DNA of 64,000 nt from Trichomonas vaginalis G3 (Eukaryota; Parabasalia; Trichomonadida; Trichomonadidae), in contig NC_067205.1 of NCBI RefSeq assembly GCF_026262505.1, positions 24,275,585 to 24,339,584 on the forward strand, written 5' to 3'. Under the pieces are notes generated by a model. That model did not search any database, was not told where the DNA came from, and was given only the letters and a program-made list of their open reading frames with translations. The position numbers were made by a program, and so were the translations under genes. Below, one piece after another: positions 38,444 through 49,237 of this stretch (the first letter of the stretch is position 1; the number at the start of each line of letters is the position of its first letter).

Positions 38444-40017
38444 TTATTCCTCACTGTCGTCCGTAGCTAAGTTATAGTCATCTAATCTTATTATGGGGAT
38501 GCCATTAGTACGCACCTGAATGGCAAAGCAACAATCCCTCATAAATCCAATAAGTGGCTTTGGTACATTTTCAGTTGCTAGTTCAATAGGTCCTTTAACA
38601 GACAATTTGTATGTTATTGGAGCAGTAGATGTTTGACCTTGCTGGAAGCAAAAGTCCACTTCTGTTGGAAAACCACATAAGAAATGTGTGTTGTCATAGC
38701 TATCCCATTTATGTTCCACACTACCATCATCCACCAATGACCTCATAACATCTTCATTAAATCCTATCATATCATTGTTTGTATTGCAAGCGTTCGCAAC
38801 CATTTCATAAAATACAGGTCCATATGATTTTTCAGGTTCTGCGGCATATTTCCATAAGCTCCCATGGAAAGCTGAAGATATTTAAACTTAGGGTTCTCAA
38901 AATTAACATAATAGTTGTCTTTCTTTCTAAATAGTGCCCAAATACTTTTAACATTAATAGGCGTATAAGCTGCTGTAAATGTTGCACTTGAACTATCTGT
39001 ATTCTTTGAGAATGAACCGTCCATAGGAATCCAATCCATAACTTTAACAGGAAAACATAAAGCCTCGTTTGTATAATGTTCTACAAGTTCTGTATAAATG
39101 TTAGGGTCTAAAGAGAATGACTTTGGATGAATGAAACATTCATTAAAATCCATCTTTGTTCGAAATAGTTGCTGGGTTACAGTTGTAATAGTAACTGTTC
39201 CACTAGCTTCTACTGCCTTCGTTATCATAGTGAATGGTTCATTCCATGGAACAAATTTATTTGTCGGTGGATTTGAATCTGAAGCAAATGCAACTTTAAG
39301 AGTTGGATTGAAAGCAATGATATCATTTACAGATATAGATGTGCATTGTAAGGCGTCGCTACTGAACTTTACTTTAAGCTGAATGTTTCCTGCAAAAGCT
39401 GGAATAAATCGAATAGCTTCTAATGGAAGGAATCTTCTAACAGGAATTCTTAAACGAAGCTTAAAATCAAATGATTTTCCTGCTGTAATTGGACCACTAA
39501 CAATTTGTCCTGTTCTGCATGTTCCCGAATGACTCCATACATCTTCATGTCGAGTCTTTGAGAAAACATCTACTTTCTTTATTTGTTCGGTAGTTTGTGA
39601 GTTTGAAGTTATATATGCTTCTTCTCTTGCGTTGTCTTGAGAATATACGATACGACCATTTGCAAGGATTTGATATCCAGCAACTGCATAGAAAGCGTCA
39701 TCGAAACCAATCCAAAATCCTGGTGGGTTTGTTTTATTGGAACCTGAACCAATTTCTTTATCTGCAATAAATTGACCTTCCATTTTATACGTAATGAATG
39801 TATTGTAAAGGTCCAACATATTTTCACCAGGAGGTGAGAGATTGAATGTTACCCATGTGTTATCTTTAGCAGTTCCAGGTTGTGATGGAATCTTTGCGTC
39901 AGAATATTTTCTATTAGTGTCACCAATTTGAACTGCATTGTCTATGATATCGAAATATGAGCGAATCTGATGAATATGCTCTGCTGGAGTAAATTCGTTT
40001 AGCTGTTCGTTCTGCAT
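38444..40017 (-). pseudogene. Major capsid protein gene, broken (element 2)
   Basis: Counterpart of 9653-11226 with very few sequence differences and the same readable signatures (LRIPVRRFLPLEAIRF, ending TDDSEE). About one break. Confidence 0.75.
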
Positions 40018-40044
40018 GTATTTACTTCAGATAAAAATATCTAT

Positions 40045-40473
40045 TTACTTCATTATTCTCACTCTTCTTCTTGGCATTCGTGGTGGAAGTTGTTTCTTGA
40101 CATTTTCAATGAACTGTACATTCTCTTTTGTCTCAACTTCTTTCACTGGTGGGTCAGGGTTCTTTGACTCGGTTTGTTTTTCAATGAAATTCACGAACTT
40201 TGCAATAAGCTCTTGGTTCGTTATTGAAAGTACATCTGGCTTCTTTTCTTCTGGTTCTTTTGGTGGCTCAGTTTGAACAGAAGGTTTTATATGGGCTTCG
40301 CCCTCGGTGCCATGCACCTTAATGTTGTCGCTTTCTGCATTCGCTAATGGAACCTTTCTTTTTCTTACGTATATTTTACCATCTTTACTCTGACTTACGT
40401 AATAGAAAGGATGTTGTATTCCTCTTGCGTCATTTAATATAATAGACTCTCGCTCTGATTTTGACAAGCTCAT
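40045..40473 (-). CDS. Small charged FYV-KDGR protein (element 2)
   Basis: 142 residues, whole. Same as 11268-11687 except around the in-frame hairpin repeat, where it reads VHGTEGEAHIKP, and in a PPKEPEEKKP segment. These length differences show the repeat region is fluid. Confidence 0.6.
   Translation of the reverse strand: MSLSKSERESIILNDARGIQHPFYYVSQSKDGKIYVRKRKVPLANAESDNIKVHGTEGEAHIKPSVQTEPPKEPEEKKPDVLSITNQELIAKFVNFIEKQTESKNPDPPVKEVETKENVQFIENVKKQLPPRMPRRRVRIMK
40291..40318. repeat. GC-rich double-hairpin repeat in the 142-residue gene
   Basis: On the coding strand: GGTGC-ATG-GCACC, GA, GGGC-GAA-GCCC, ATAT. Both stems are perfect; read as HGTEGEAHI. Confidence 0.75.
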
Positions 40474-40518
40474 TTTACATCGGTTAAAGTTTTAATTTTA
40501 TTTTTTATCTGCAGTCAA

Positions 40519-40764
40519 ATGACTCAGACAAGTCATACGGACAAGACCCAAGGGGTCATAGATGTTGAAGCATTGAAGAAAGAAATTCGCGAGCAAATTT
40601 TATCCGAACTGAAGGAACAAAAACAAGAACAAAAGCCAGAGAGACCAAAGAGAAAACTTAGTGAAAAACAACTTGCTGCATTAGCTGCTGGAAGACAAAA
40701 GAACCCACGTTTGCTGGCGAAGAAAGCTAGAGAAGAAGCAAAAGCAAAGAAGAACAAAAGCTAA
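40519..40764 (+). CDS. Lys/Glu-rich basic protein (element 2)
   Basis: 81 residues, whole: a charged helix (EALKKEIREQILSELKEQKQ), a basic Pro-containing linker, LSEKQLAALAAGRQKNPRL and a basic tail (REEAKAKKNKS). Possibly DNA-binding; unproven. Counterpart of 11733-11991. Confidence 0.6.
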   Translation: MTQTSHTDKTQGVIDVEALKKEIREQILSELKEQKQEQKPERPKRKLSEKQLAALAAGRQKNPRLLAKKAREEAKAKKNKS

Positions 40765-40813
40765 AGAAGCTGAAGCAAAGAAAGAGTAAATGGTTTATTT
40801 TTATCCGAATTAA

Positions 40814-41670
40814 ATGTATAGACAAATACCTTTAACTGTTGCGTTCAGTAGTGAAAACCCTGACGTCAAAATAAAGGGGAACAGAGTAACGTTTAAGTTT
40901 CCAACAGACTGGATTGTGAACATAAATGAAGAGAAGTACATTGGCATAACATCTATGTATATAACACGTGCTTTCAGAAAGGTTGACTTTATACTTCAAG
41001 TCGAGATAGAAAATGACGAACAGTCTTTAAGCGCCCAAAACATTCACATATACAAATACTTTAAAGACGATACAACATTGTTGCAATGTATGATTTCATT
41101 TAATGAGATGTTCGAGAAAAAGTTCAACATTGAAGTACAAACTTTACAGCCTTTACGTGAGTTTCTTGCACAACTGAAAGAAGAAGGTAGTCAGCCACAA
41201 CTTATAGACTTTCATTATGAATTTAATGAAAATGAAGATGGAACTCATGACTGTCAGTTTGTTATATATTCACCATTCAATGAAGTAGCTAAAGAGAAAG
41301 AAAATCCATTACGTATAAGGTTTCAAATCTCTGAACCAATGAAGATTTCAAGAATGTTTTCAATTATGATGCAATGCTTCCGAGGAAAAATGAATTTTCA
41401 AAGATTGTAACACCTGGCATTTGGGATAGAAAGCAAGCTATATTATATTCAAACTTAAGTAAGGGAGTTGAAAATGAGTTCATTGGTCATACAAGAACTT
41501 CACCACTTCCTAACCCTAAATACTATAAATTAACTGGCTTCAATCGTGAGTTTTGGATAGACATGTTCTCCACTCATGACCATAACTGCCCAGTGTTCTT
41601 ACCTCCAGACCATAAGGACTGTCTCTACATCGAAGCACAATTGCTGAATTCAACAATCGCAGTTTTATAA
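40814..41670 (+). pseudogene. Putative virion protein, paralogue A, broken (element 2)
   Basis: Counterpart of 12016-12873, almost identical until the last 40 or so bases, where the sequence diverges abruptly at the edge of the HNH-linked tract. About one break. Confidence 0.6.
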
Positions 41671-41711
41671 AATCTACGCTAGTTTTATTTTTTCTGAAAA
41701 TTTTTATTTGA

Positions 41712-42179
41712 GTGAAAGGCATGGAAGGTGAAGGACATTGGCAAACACTCGAACATGACAATGACTATGAAATCTTTTCAGAGTACCCTTATCCAATTAG
41801 ACGTATAAGCAATAAAAGAGTTGTTAGTGAGTTTGACCAAGGAGATGGTTATATTTGTGTAAATTTAAACAAACACAAGCTGATGAAACATAGAATAGTT
41901 GCAGAAACTTTCATTCCGAACCCTGAAGGACTTCGTGAAGTAGACCATATAAACAGAGACAGAGGAGACTTTCATATCTCGAACTTAAGATGGACGACAA
42001 GAAGAGAAAACATGAGAAATATTTCTGGTTCAAATGGCTATTGGTTTGACATTGTTGACTCTCTTCCTGAAGACGCTGTTGAAATTATACAATACTCATA
42101 TCACACGTTAGAGAAATACTACTATGTCCCAAGTGAAGATGCTTTTACTATTTCATGGGAACTCAATACAGACGAATGA
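41712..42179 (+). CDS. HNH homing endonuclease (NUMOD4-HNH_3 type)
   Basis: 155 residues, whole, only in element 2. The amino part has the NUMOD4-like pattern (W-x-x-L, then YEIFSEYPYPIRRISNKRVV). The HNH core is HRIVAETFIPNPEG then EVDHINRDRGDFHISNLRWT, with the usual D-H-I-N and N-L-R-W residues. Such enzymes cut DNA and spread into copies lacking them. It stands free between paralogue A and the polymerase, not inside an intron. The flanking sequence differs from element 1 on both sides, as expected if the gene arrived with its borders. TTTTTATTTG precedes the ATG by a short distance. Confidence 0.88.
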   Translation: MKGMEGEGHWQTLEHDNDYEIFSEYPYPIRRISNKRVVSEFDQGDGYICVNLNKHKLMKHRIVAETFIPNPEGLREVDHINRDRGDFHISNLRWTTRRENMRNISGSNGYWFDIVDSLPEDAVEIIQYSYHTLEKYYYVPSEDAFTISWELNTDE

Positions 42180-42286
42180 ATGTCTTAAGACAGTATAGCA
42201 AAGATTATATAAACATTACAGATGTAGAAGGAAGAAGAACAAAGCTGTCTATTGCAAAGTTTAAGAGAGACAATGGTTATACATAA
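42176..42286 (+). CDS. 36-residue frame overlapping the HNH stop
   Basis: ATG overlaps the HNH stop (ATGA). Encodes MNVLRQYSKDYINITDVEG then RRTKLSIAKFKRDNGYT, which resembles the amino-terminal part of NUMOD-type nucleases. Probably a leftover of a second homing gene; weak as a gene. Confidence 0.3.
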   Translation: MNVLRQYSKDYINITDVEGRRTKLSIAKFKRDNGYT

Positions 42287-42306
42287 ATGACAAAAATATA
42301 TGACCT

Positions 42307-42333
42307 CATGGGCTTCGCCTTGCCGCTAGCGGC
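42307..42333. repeat. GC-rich double-hairpin repeat (element 2, intergenic)
   Basis: Single counterpart of the two units at 12881-12983, with the same CATGGG start and GCCGC-TA-GCGGC second hairpin; one base shorter in the first stem. Lies downstream of the HNH insertion. Confidence 0.75.
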
Positions 42334-42397
42334 TTATTTTTATCACGAATGACCTCATTGCTGACAAAAATAAATGACCTTAGATTCATTCATGACC

Positions 42398-45300
42398 TCA
42401 GAATAAGCTTTTTATGAATGGTCTTATTGAGAAGTTAAACTTTTCAGCAAAGCAAGGACTAGAAGACTTACATAAGTCAAATCCAATCTCTTGACCGTCA
42501 TAAAGTGCTTTGTAAAGTTTCATTAAACTGAACTCAGAGTCTTTGTCATATGTTCCAACAGGTATGTGAATGTTCTTATCTTCATTGTAATAGCATTGTA
42601 TAGCTTCAGGAAACATTTCATTAGCTGTTAAAGCAAGAACGTCTTGTTTTACACCTTTACAACGTGCATGGAATGCAACTTCATTTAAATCGTTAGTGAG
42701 TAAGTCATGTAGGTCTTCTTTCCACAAAATATTGACTTGTATGCTAAACTTTGTTTTCCAGGTGTTATTTCTGCGAAGTCAGAATGGAACTGACCTAATG
42801 TTTTACCAATAAGTTCTCTACCGTATCTCTTCTTAAACTTCCTGAGCTAACAGTGGTATGTCTTCATTGAAAATATGCATGCTATCACAGTCCTGGTAAA
42901 ATTTGAAGTCCCATATCTCAGCAGTACAGAATACTTCACACATTATTCTCTTCGACATAGATAGAATATTAACACCAAGTGGACAGAAGTTAAAGTGTCT
43001 GCAAATGCTTTTCGTTAGCTTGAAAATAGTTTTATCTGAACCATCCAAACCTTCGAACTTCACTATATGGTTGTAGTTTCTGATGGCATATCTTATAGCA
43101 TCTTTGTCATTTACTATGGTTATTTTTGACTCAATAGGAGATAGAATAGTTTTGCCATAAATACTGTTCAGAATGAGCTTTATATTTTCTTGCAAAGGAT
43201 TTCCTTCTTTCTTATACTTTAACCTTAACTCAAACAACTTCTTTACTTCATCTCTTATTCTAATATCTCTGTTTCCATCGTAATAGTATCCTTGCAACAC
43301 TTCACATTTGACACCTTGATATTTTATGAGGTCTTGTAATGTTATATGGTCAACATACATTAAACAGCAAGTGTTTGAACTTCTGGGAACGTTAAGTTCT
43401 GGATTTAGTTCAGGGTCACAAACTATTAAAGGAAAGTGTCTATGTATTCCAATCTTGTTATCTTAATGAGAACAAAGAAGCCAGACATAAACTTTTCACC
43501 AATGGGTTCCTTTTGGTCGTCGTTGAATAAATGTCTCATGAGATACTCTGTGCTTAACATCTCATCCTTCAATACTTTTGGAATTCCTTCTAAAGTATAA
43601 AGTCTTGCTATAGCGGATGGATATAATGAAACAGCGTCGAAGTCAGCAATGAGTTTCTTTTCGCTCTTTTGTTTCATGTTATCTGACAGCATACATCTTC
43701 CACCTTGAATGCATCTCGAAATAAATTCTCTTGGTTTATTTGAGAGGTCATATAAATTTCCATTCGGGAAGTACACTCTGTTCTCAAATAATTTGTTAGC
43801 AATTGAACAAATACTAACGTAGTCATAAACGTTTAAATCAAATTCTTTCAATATGTCATTGCGGAACTTAACAAAACCTTCTCTTAAAATTCTTACATCT
43901 TGTTTGCAATAAAATGTGCTATATTTTTCTAAGTCGAAGTGGTTCTCATCTATTCTGCAACCTTTGATGGAATCTATGTTTTTCATAAATGTATCTGCAT
44001 CCCGGATAAACTTCCATGCTTCAGAAATGACACCAGTTCTGTTGTCATTTGCTAACAAAACACTGCTGTAGTAGTTGTATGGAAATACTTCTTTCGGTCC
44101 TGTTTGTAAGTTAAACATAGCAGGAAATAGTTTAAGCTTCTTATTTATAACACTGTAAGAGTCTTTTTAATAATTGCCCTTCCTTTATATAAGCCAGTTA
44201 TTTGCATTGTTCGTGAACCTTTAATGATGGGAGTTCCTTTCACTTCTGTCATGTGTCTTAAGATGAAGTTTATATCATAACTGAGGTTATGGAAATATAT
44301 TAAACTCTTGTCAGGAAGTCGTTCCAAAAATTCTGTTGCACAGTTCTGACCCCAAATGCTTTCACTCACTGAACCATCTTCACTGTCATAACAGATGTTA
44401 AAAGCTTTATGAAAGCCATCCGTACTACACTCAAAGTCAGCAAAGAAAACGTGCTCAGGAATGAACTTGCACTTATTTTTATTTACTTCTTTTGACTCGG
44501 CTTTCTTCTTCAGTTGTACACAATACTTTGGAGTATATGTCAAATCTTTAAATGGTGCAAGGTTCTGTTTATATAAGTCAGTCGTATATGTGAAAAGTTC
44601 TCCATAAGAAATAGGTTCGAAATATTTGCACTCCCACAATGTTTTCATAACATCCCATAGCGGTGTAGTTCTATCCATGCGAACTACATATTTATCTTCT
44701 CTCTTTGTATAAATCTTCATCTGTTTCTCAATGGTCATTCCACCACACTCCTTCAAGATTTCTATATAGTTGCGAATGAAATATGTTGTCATTGGAAGTC
44801 TTTCATTTAGCATGTAGTGGTCTTCAACAAGAAGTAAGTCAATAGTTCGAACAGTTTTACATTCTTTTGGTATGTATCTCTTTATTTCATTATGTCTTGA
44901 GTCATTGAAGTAACCAATGGTAACATTAAATGCTATACCTGTTGCGTCAGAAATTTCTTGTACTTTACTTTGAGGAAAGTCTCTAACACGAATGACTTCT
45001 CTCATGTGGTCAATAGTTTCTTCATTTACTCCAGCCTGAATGCAAGCATAAACGAAACAATTGTCCTCTGTCATAAGTGTTGCAGTTCTTTTGTTCAGTT
45101 CATTGAAGATTTGGTAGCGTTCAAGATTTATAGGTAATGTGCAAAGATACTTCCAGAACTGACCGCTTCTCTTCTTATAAAACTTCTTTTCACCAAGGAT
45201 TTCATTCCAGAAGTCATCTATATCTTGTTTATTCCTGTTTGTTTAAGTCTGTTCAATAATCTTTTCTGTCTTTCTGTCAGTGTGCTTTCATCTCTATATG

Positions 45301-46231
45301 GTCGCTTCTGTGGCTTTCCTTTCTTAACATCTGACATCGTTAAGCCTTCATATTCTGTTAAATCATACATCTTTATTTCGGTAAGATTCTTTACGTTTGT
45401 CAAGAAGAAGTCATAGTGCATTTCAACAATACCTGCAGCATTTGCTTCTATCTCTGATATAAAGTTCTCCTTCAAGAGCTGATGTAGTAATGTTCCAATA
45501 TTATTGAGGTTTAACGTAGAACATTCATACTTTCCACCAAGTTTATAACATACCATCCATCTTTGTTGGGAGTTTATTTTAATCTTCTCTAAGAGTCTCA
45601 TGAAAACCTTACCGAAATGTTTGTGTAAGTAGTCTCTGTTTGGTTCATCTAAAGCTTCGATGTTAAAGTCAATGAGTCTATTGCCTGACTTCACATTTCT
45701 CTTCCTATTCTCTTCATCTTTCTTTAACCATCTCTCACCTTCTTTTGGTTTGTCGTCAATGGAACGAATGACATTATTAGCTTTGCGAACTTGTTCTATA
45801 GCACTTTTAAACATCTCTCTTCTCTGTTGTTTCAGTGTGTCGTCTCTCTTTCGTGTTTCACCAACGTTTGCATTTGTTATGTCAAACATCTCTTGACGAA
45901 CATCATGCGAAAGAGCTTTACGAGTATGACCAACGTTCGCATTTGTTATGTCAAACATTTCTCTTCTTACTTCATGAGGTACTGAACGTCTATGATATAA
46001 GTCAATAGCAACGTCATTTAAAGGAAATGCTCTTGCATGGACTTCGTCCTCGCCGCGTTGCGGCTTTATGAACTCATGAATTCTATCATAAGTTATTTCA
46101 CCATTGTAGTCATTGAGGATGTCAGCGAGTGCTTTTTTGTTTGTCGCGTAATGTTTTGCAACATCTATGTTAGCTTCTGTAAGAAGTTGTTTTATTTCCG
46201 AGTGTTCTAACTTAGACAACTTCCGATACAT
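42398..46231 (-). pseudogene. Protein-primed family B DNA polymerase gene, broken (element 2)
   Basis: Counterpart of 13005-16850. FFADFE, NLSYDINF, DFDAVSLYPS and NSIYGKT are all readable. Near-identical to element 1 except for the last 500 or so bases at its 3' end and a short patch near codons 320-340, where it is clearly more diverged. It carries the same in-frame hairpin repeat at 46035-46064. Broken, with about five breaks. Confidence 0.88.
46035..46064. repeat. GC-rich double-hairpin repeat in polymerase (element 2)
   Basis: Same position and sequence as 16654-16683, so this unit predates the split of the two copies. Confidence 0.7.
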
Positions 46232-46319
46232 CTTTAGTAGGAAATAAAAAAATTTCTTAGAAAAAAATTAGCTTAGATTTTTAAGGCTAGTTTTAAAATA
46301 TTTCGAACTTTTTATTATA

Positions 46320-46793
46320 ATGAAACACATGCAAGATTGCAAGTTCTTTTCATACAATGCTCTCGCTAATGCCATCAAGAATGAGTTCAATAATGCTTCA
46401 AATGTTAATGTTATCTTTAACAAGAAGTTTGTGAAAGAATCTAAGTTCGGTCAGTATGTCAGACCATTAGCTATCGTCATTGACCACAAACGTTATACTT
46501 CACAAGAGTTAGCAGTAGTTTTGAAACAAAAGAGTTTCTTCGTGAATGTCAAAGATACTCATTATACTGTTATAAAGAACTCTAACATTGACTTCTTCAG
46601 TATTGCTATGAATCTTTCCGAACAGAAAGAATATAAGAAGGGTGAAACAAATGTGAAATATTATCCTTCATCTCTGAAGACAATAACGAACAAAGATGTT
46701 ATACAGAAGCTCCTACCAAAGGTTGAAGAAGCTTCTATTGACATTGACGAAGGAAGTGAAATGGTTGAAGAAATTGACCCTGACGTCATTTAA
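46320..46793 (+). CDS. 157-residue protein, divergent from the polymerase (element 2)
   Basis: Whole; five or so residue differences from 16941-17414. Conservation in both copies argues that it was under constraint in the active element. Confidence 0.6.
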   Translation: MKHMQDCKFFSYNALANAIKNEFNNASNVNVIFNKKFVKESKFGQYVRPLAIVIDHKRYTSQELAVVLKQKSFFVNVKDTHYTVIKNSNIDFFSIAMNLSEQKEYKKGETNVKYYPSSLKTITNKDVIQKLLPKVEEASIDIDEGSEMVEEIDPDVI

Positions 46794-46866
46794 GCAAAAA
46801 TATATTTTTGGTTAGTCTTCATATCGACATTTTACAACACTTAAATGGTAAAAACAAAATAAACTT

Positions 46867-46892
46867 GACGAAGTGAAGATTTGCACTTCGTC
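46867..46892. repeat. GACGAAGTG hairpin, left of the KilA-N pair
   Basis: GACGAAGTG (46867-46875) pairs with CACTTCGTC (46884-46892) over an 8-base loop. A near-copy lies at 48522-48549, so related hairpins lie on either side of the KilA-N gene at 47011-47802. Confidence 0.65.
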
Positions 46893-47010
46893 GATTATGA
46901 TCGACATGGAGCGTTTTGTTTTTATCATGGTTTTCTCCACTATGGTTCTAACGTGGCACCCGACGAGATTTTTTTTCATTCTTCCTCTTTGAAGTTGTCG
47001 AAATATTCTG

Positions 47011-47802
47011 TTATTTTTCTTTCAGTAATGTTAAGTCTTCTTTGAATGTAAGTATTGTGCAACCTTTGATGTCATAGTGTGTTTGAGGAAGTGTGTCTTG
47101 AACTATCTGTTTAACATCTTCATTCGGTGTCATTGAAATCGGTAAGTTTTCACGATAGAACCAATTTCTGTCAGATTTGTAAATCTTAGCAAGGTCGTAA
47201 AAGCTTTTGTTGTTTCTTCTGACTAAATGCAACATAACCATGTCACTGTCTTCTTCTTTCTCCAACTCTTCAGTATATATCATATACTTATAACTCTTTT
47301 CCTTTCCTTTTGATACTGAACGTGGTATTCTTTTCTGTATGCTTTTGTCTTTGGATTCAATGACTTCATCTTTTGCATGAAGTTTCTTTTCCATATCTTC
47401 ACGTTCTGCTTTATATAGTTCATCTAACATCATGAAAATATAACAAGCATAACGAGGTGAAGCCCACATTGCTACAGCATTTACTAAAAGTCTATGAACA
47501 TAATAACCTTTCAAACCAGGAGCCAAATTCTTGCGATTTTCGTACGGAATCTCTTCCCTCGGTTTTCCGAGGGAAGCAATCATATGAGGAAATTCTTCTA
47601 AAAGTTCTTTTGTCTGTTGGTTTTCAAACCAATGATATGCTTGCTTTGTAGAACGAAGAGCATTCATTATACTTTGCATCTGGTACATATCGTCTTTGAC
47701 CGAACGAATGAGTCTCAATTGTTTGTTATACTGTATGTATTCATATTCTTCATTAATGGCTTCATGAACGATAGCAGTTGTTGTGTTCTCTGTTGTTGAC
47801 AT
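47011..47802 (-). CDS. KilA-N domain protein 1 (element 2)
   Basis: 263 residues. KilA-N core at about 95-135 (YYVHRLLVNAVAMWASPRYA followed by FMMLDELYK), a coiled-coil linker, and a DUF3627-type carboxy domain (YKYMIYTEELEKEE, FYDLAKIYKSDRNWFYREN). Probably a DNA-binding regulator of element genes, by analogy with KilA-N proteins of large DNA viruses and phages. A TTCCCTCGG hairpin (47554-47575) is carried in frame where element 1 has 54-bp repeats. A dense palindrome cluster lies directly upstream. Confidence 0.8.
   Translation of the reverse strand: MSTTENTTTAIVHEAINEEYEYIQYNKQLRLIRSVKDDMYQMQSIMNALRSTKQAYHWFENQQTKELLEEFPHMIASLGKPREEIPYENRKNLAPGLKGYYVHRLLVNAVAMWASPRYACYIFMMLDELYKAEREDMEKKLHAKDEVIESKDKSIQKRIPRSVSKGKEKSYKYMIYTEELEKEEDSDMVMLHLVRRNNKSFYDLAKIYKSDRNWFYRENLPISMTPNEDVKQIVQDTLPQTHYDIKGCTILTFKEDLTLLKEK
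47554..47575. repeat. In-frame hairpin in KilA-N protein 1
   Basis: TTCCCTCGG-TTTT-CCGAGGGAA, a perfect 9-base stem. It replaces the 54-bp repeat array of element 1 at the same place. Confidence 0.6.
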
Positions 47803-48577
47803 ATCTGTCTTTATATTCCGGATAAAAAAAATATTTTATAAAAAACTAACTTTATTTTTCTGTGTTAAAGAAATGTTAAAAATTCATGGTTACATATGTG
47901 AAAAGAAGTCAAGAACAAATGAAGGTCATAAGATTCAGCACATAATTCTGAATTGAATGGTGTGTCATACATGTCAAACCGTCAAGAATTGAAGGAGATA
48001 CGAGGCTATAAAGATTTTGGATATTTTCTGACACACACCCTGAGGGAAAAGTAACAAAACACGACGATAGAAAAGTGACAAAATGAGAGAAAGTTGTTCC
48101 CCGACCAAAATGCAATCATGTTGAAAAAGTGACATTTGTAAAGTTGGACGATAGGATTTCCTGAAAAAGTGCAAGTCTTGTTCTGAATCAGGACAAGATT
48201 TGTCTTGAAAAAATACAAGACTTGTTCTGAAAAAATACAAGACTTGTCTTGAATCAGGACAATTGTTCTCAAATTTGAGAACTTTACAAGAAAAACTGAC
48301 TAAAAAGTGCAAGTCTTGTTCTGAACCAGGACAAGATTTGTCTTGAAAAAATACAAGACTTGTTCTGAAAAAATACAAGACTTGTCCTGATTCAAGACAA
48401 AACTTTACAAAATGTAAACTTTACATAACCGTTTCTATCGTACATGATATTTAGTTGACATTGTAAACTATCTTCATGTAAAGTATGGCGGTTTGAAACC
48501 GTCGGGAACCTTCACTTTTTTGACGAAGTGCGAATCTTCACTTCGTGTCATGATGCAAAAATAATGAGTTCATTTAC
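47803..48577. promoter_or_regulatory. Palindrome-rich spacer between two KilA-N genes
   Basis: 775 bases without a convincing gene. 48168-48408 holds two copies of a block of about 130 bases made of ACAAG-A-CTTGT-type palindromes (ACAAGACTTGT near 48216, 48237, 48354 and 48376, with variants CAAGTCTTG and ACAAGATTTGT), alternating with GGACAAG/CTTGTCC-type pieces. A perfect 18-base palindrome GTTCTCAAATTTGAGAAC sits at 48265-48282. This looks like a cluster of sites for a dimeric DNA-binding protein, upstream of KilA-N protein 1. Absent from element 1. Confidence 0.55.
48522..48549. repeat. GACGAAGTG hairpin, right of KilA-N protein 1
   Basis: GACGAAGTG pairs with CACTTCGTGTC (one extra base) over an 8-base loop; near-copy of 46867-46892. 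It lies at the 3' end of the second KilA-N gene. Confidence 0.6.
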
Positions 48578-49237
48578 TCACAATATTTTTTGTACAAAAC
48601 GACCCCAAACTTTTAACTTCTTTTCTGCAGCTTCTAATGCTATCTTAGCGAGTTCATATTCTCTAAATTCTCTCTTTAAATCTTCTTGTTCCCATTGGTC
48701 TAGTTCGTATGGAGAATCTCTATAACCATAACATATCTCACGTTCATGTTCTAATTGTTTTTCACACATTTTTCTAACTTCTTCTTCAAACAAATGTTTA
48801 GCATTCTCTACTGTATCTTCGAGTTCTTCTTCATCTAATTTCTCATGAACTTTCTTGTCTATGGAGTCCATAATTTTTCCAACTGCTATGCAATATTTTG
48901 GAGAAGCCCACACTGCTATATAGTTTATAAGTCTTGGGTCTACATACGTTCCTCTAACCTGTTTGATTTCATCAGGAATTCCTGCATGAATTTTGTATAA
49001 AAAGCAACCGCCGGAATTCGGACTGTTGCTATATTCTTCACAAAATGCCTTATAATACTCTTCCCAGGACTTATTTTCCAACAACTTTCTAAAGTCTTTC
49101 CTAAACTGCTGACACATATTTGTTGCATTAATGTAACCATCCTTGTCTCTACGTAAGACTTCAATACCGTTATAAGTGCCTTTTGTGAATGTTTCGCCAT
49201 TATATTTGTTAGTGAATGTTTTTGCTTCGACTGACAT
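48578..49237 (-). CDS. KilA-N domain protein 2 (element 2 only)
   Basis: About 219 residues from the ATG at 49237 (MSVEAKTFTNKYNGETF); a longer in-frame start adds an implausible hydrophobic stretch and is rejected. KilA-N features are LRRDKDGYINATNMCQQF, then RGTYVDPRLINYIAVWASPK with YCIAVGKIMDSID. The tail is a charged coiled coil. Probably a DNA-binding regulator. It occupies the cargo slot that holds the 312-residue gene in element 1, yet shares that gene's leader sequence. Confidence 0.82.
   Translation of the reverse strand: MSVEAKTFTNKYNGETFTKGTYNGIEVLRRDKDGYINATNMCQQFRKDFRKLLENKSWEEYYKAFCEEYSNSPNSGGCFLYKIHAGIPDEIKQVRGTYVDPRLINYIAVWASPKYCIAVGKIMDSIDKKVHEKLDEEELEDTVENAKHLFEEEVRKMCEKQLEHEREICYGYRDSPYELDQWEQEDLKREFREYELAKIALEAAEKKLKVWGRFVQKIL

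Noticed and set aside
41712-42179. HNH gene inside a group I intron
   Set aside because: It lies between two complete gene borders and no intron-like structure or split host gene is seen around it.
48168-48408. Possible CRISPR or origin iteron array
   Set aside because: Palindromic sites alternate irregularly with no unique spacers. Polintons with a protein-primed polymerase are expected to start replication at their ends, so an internal origin is not favoured.
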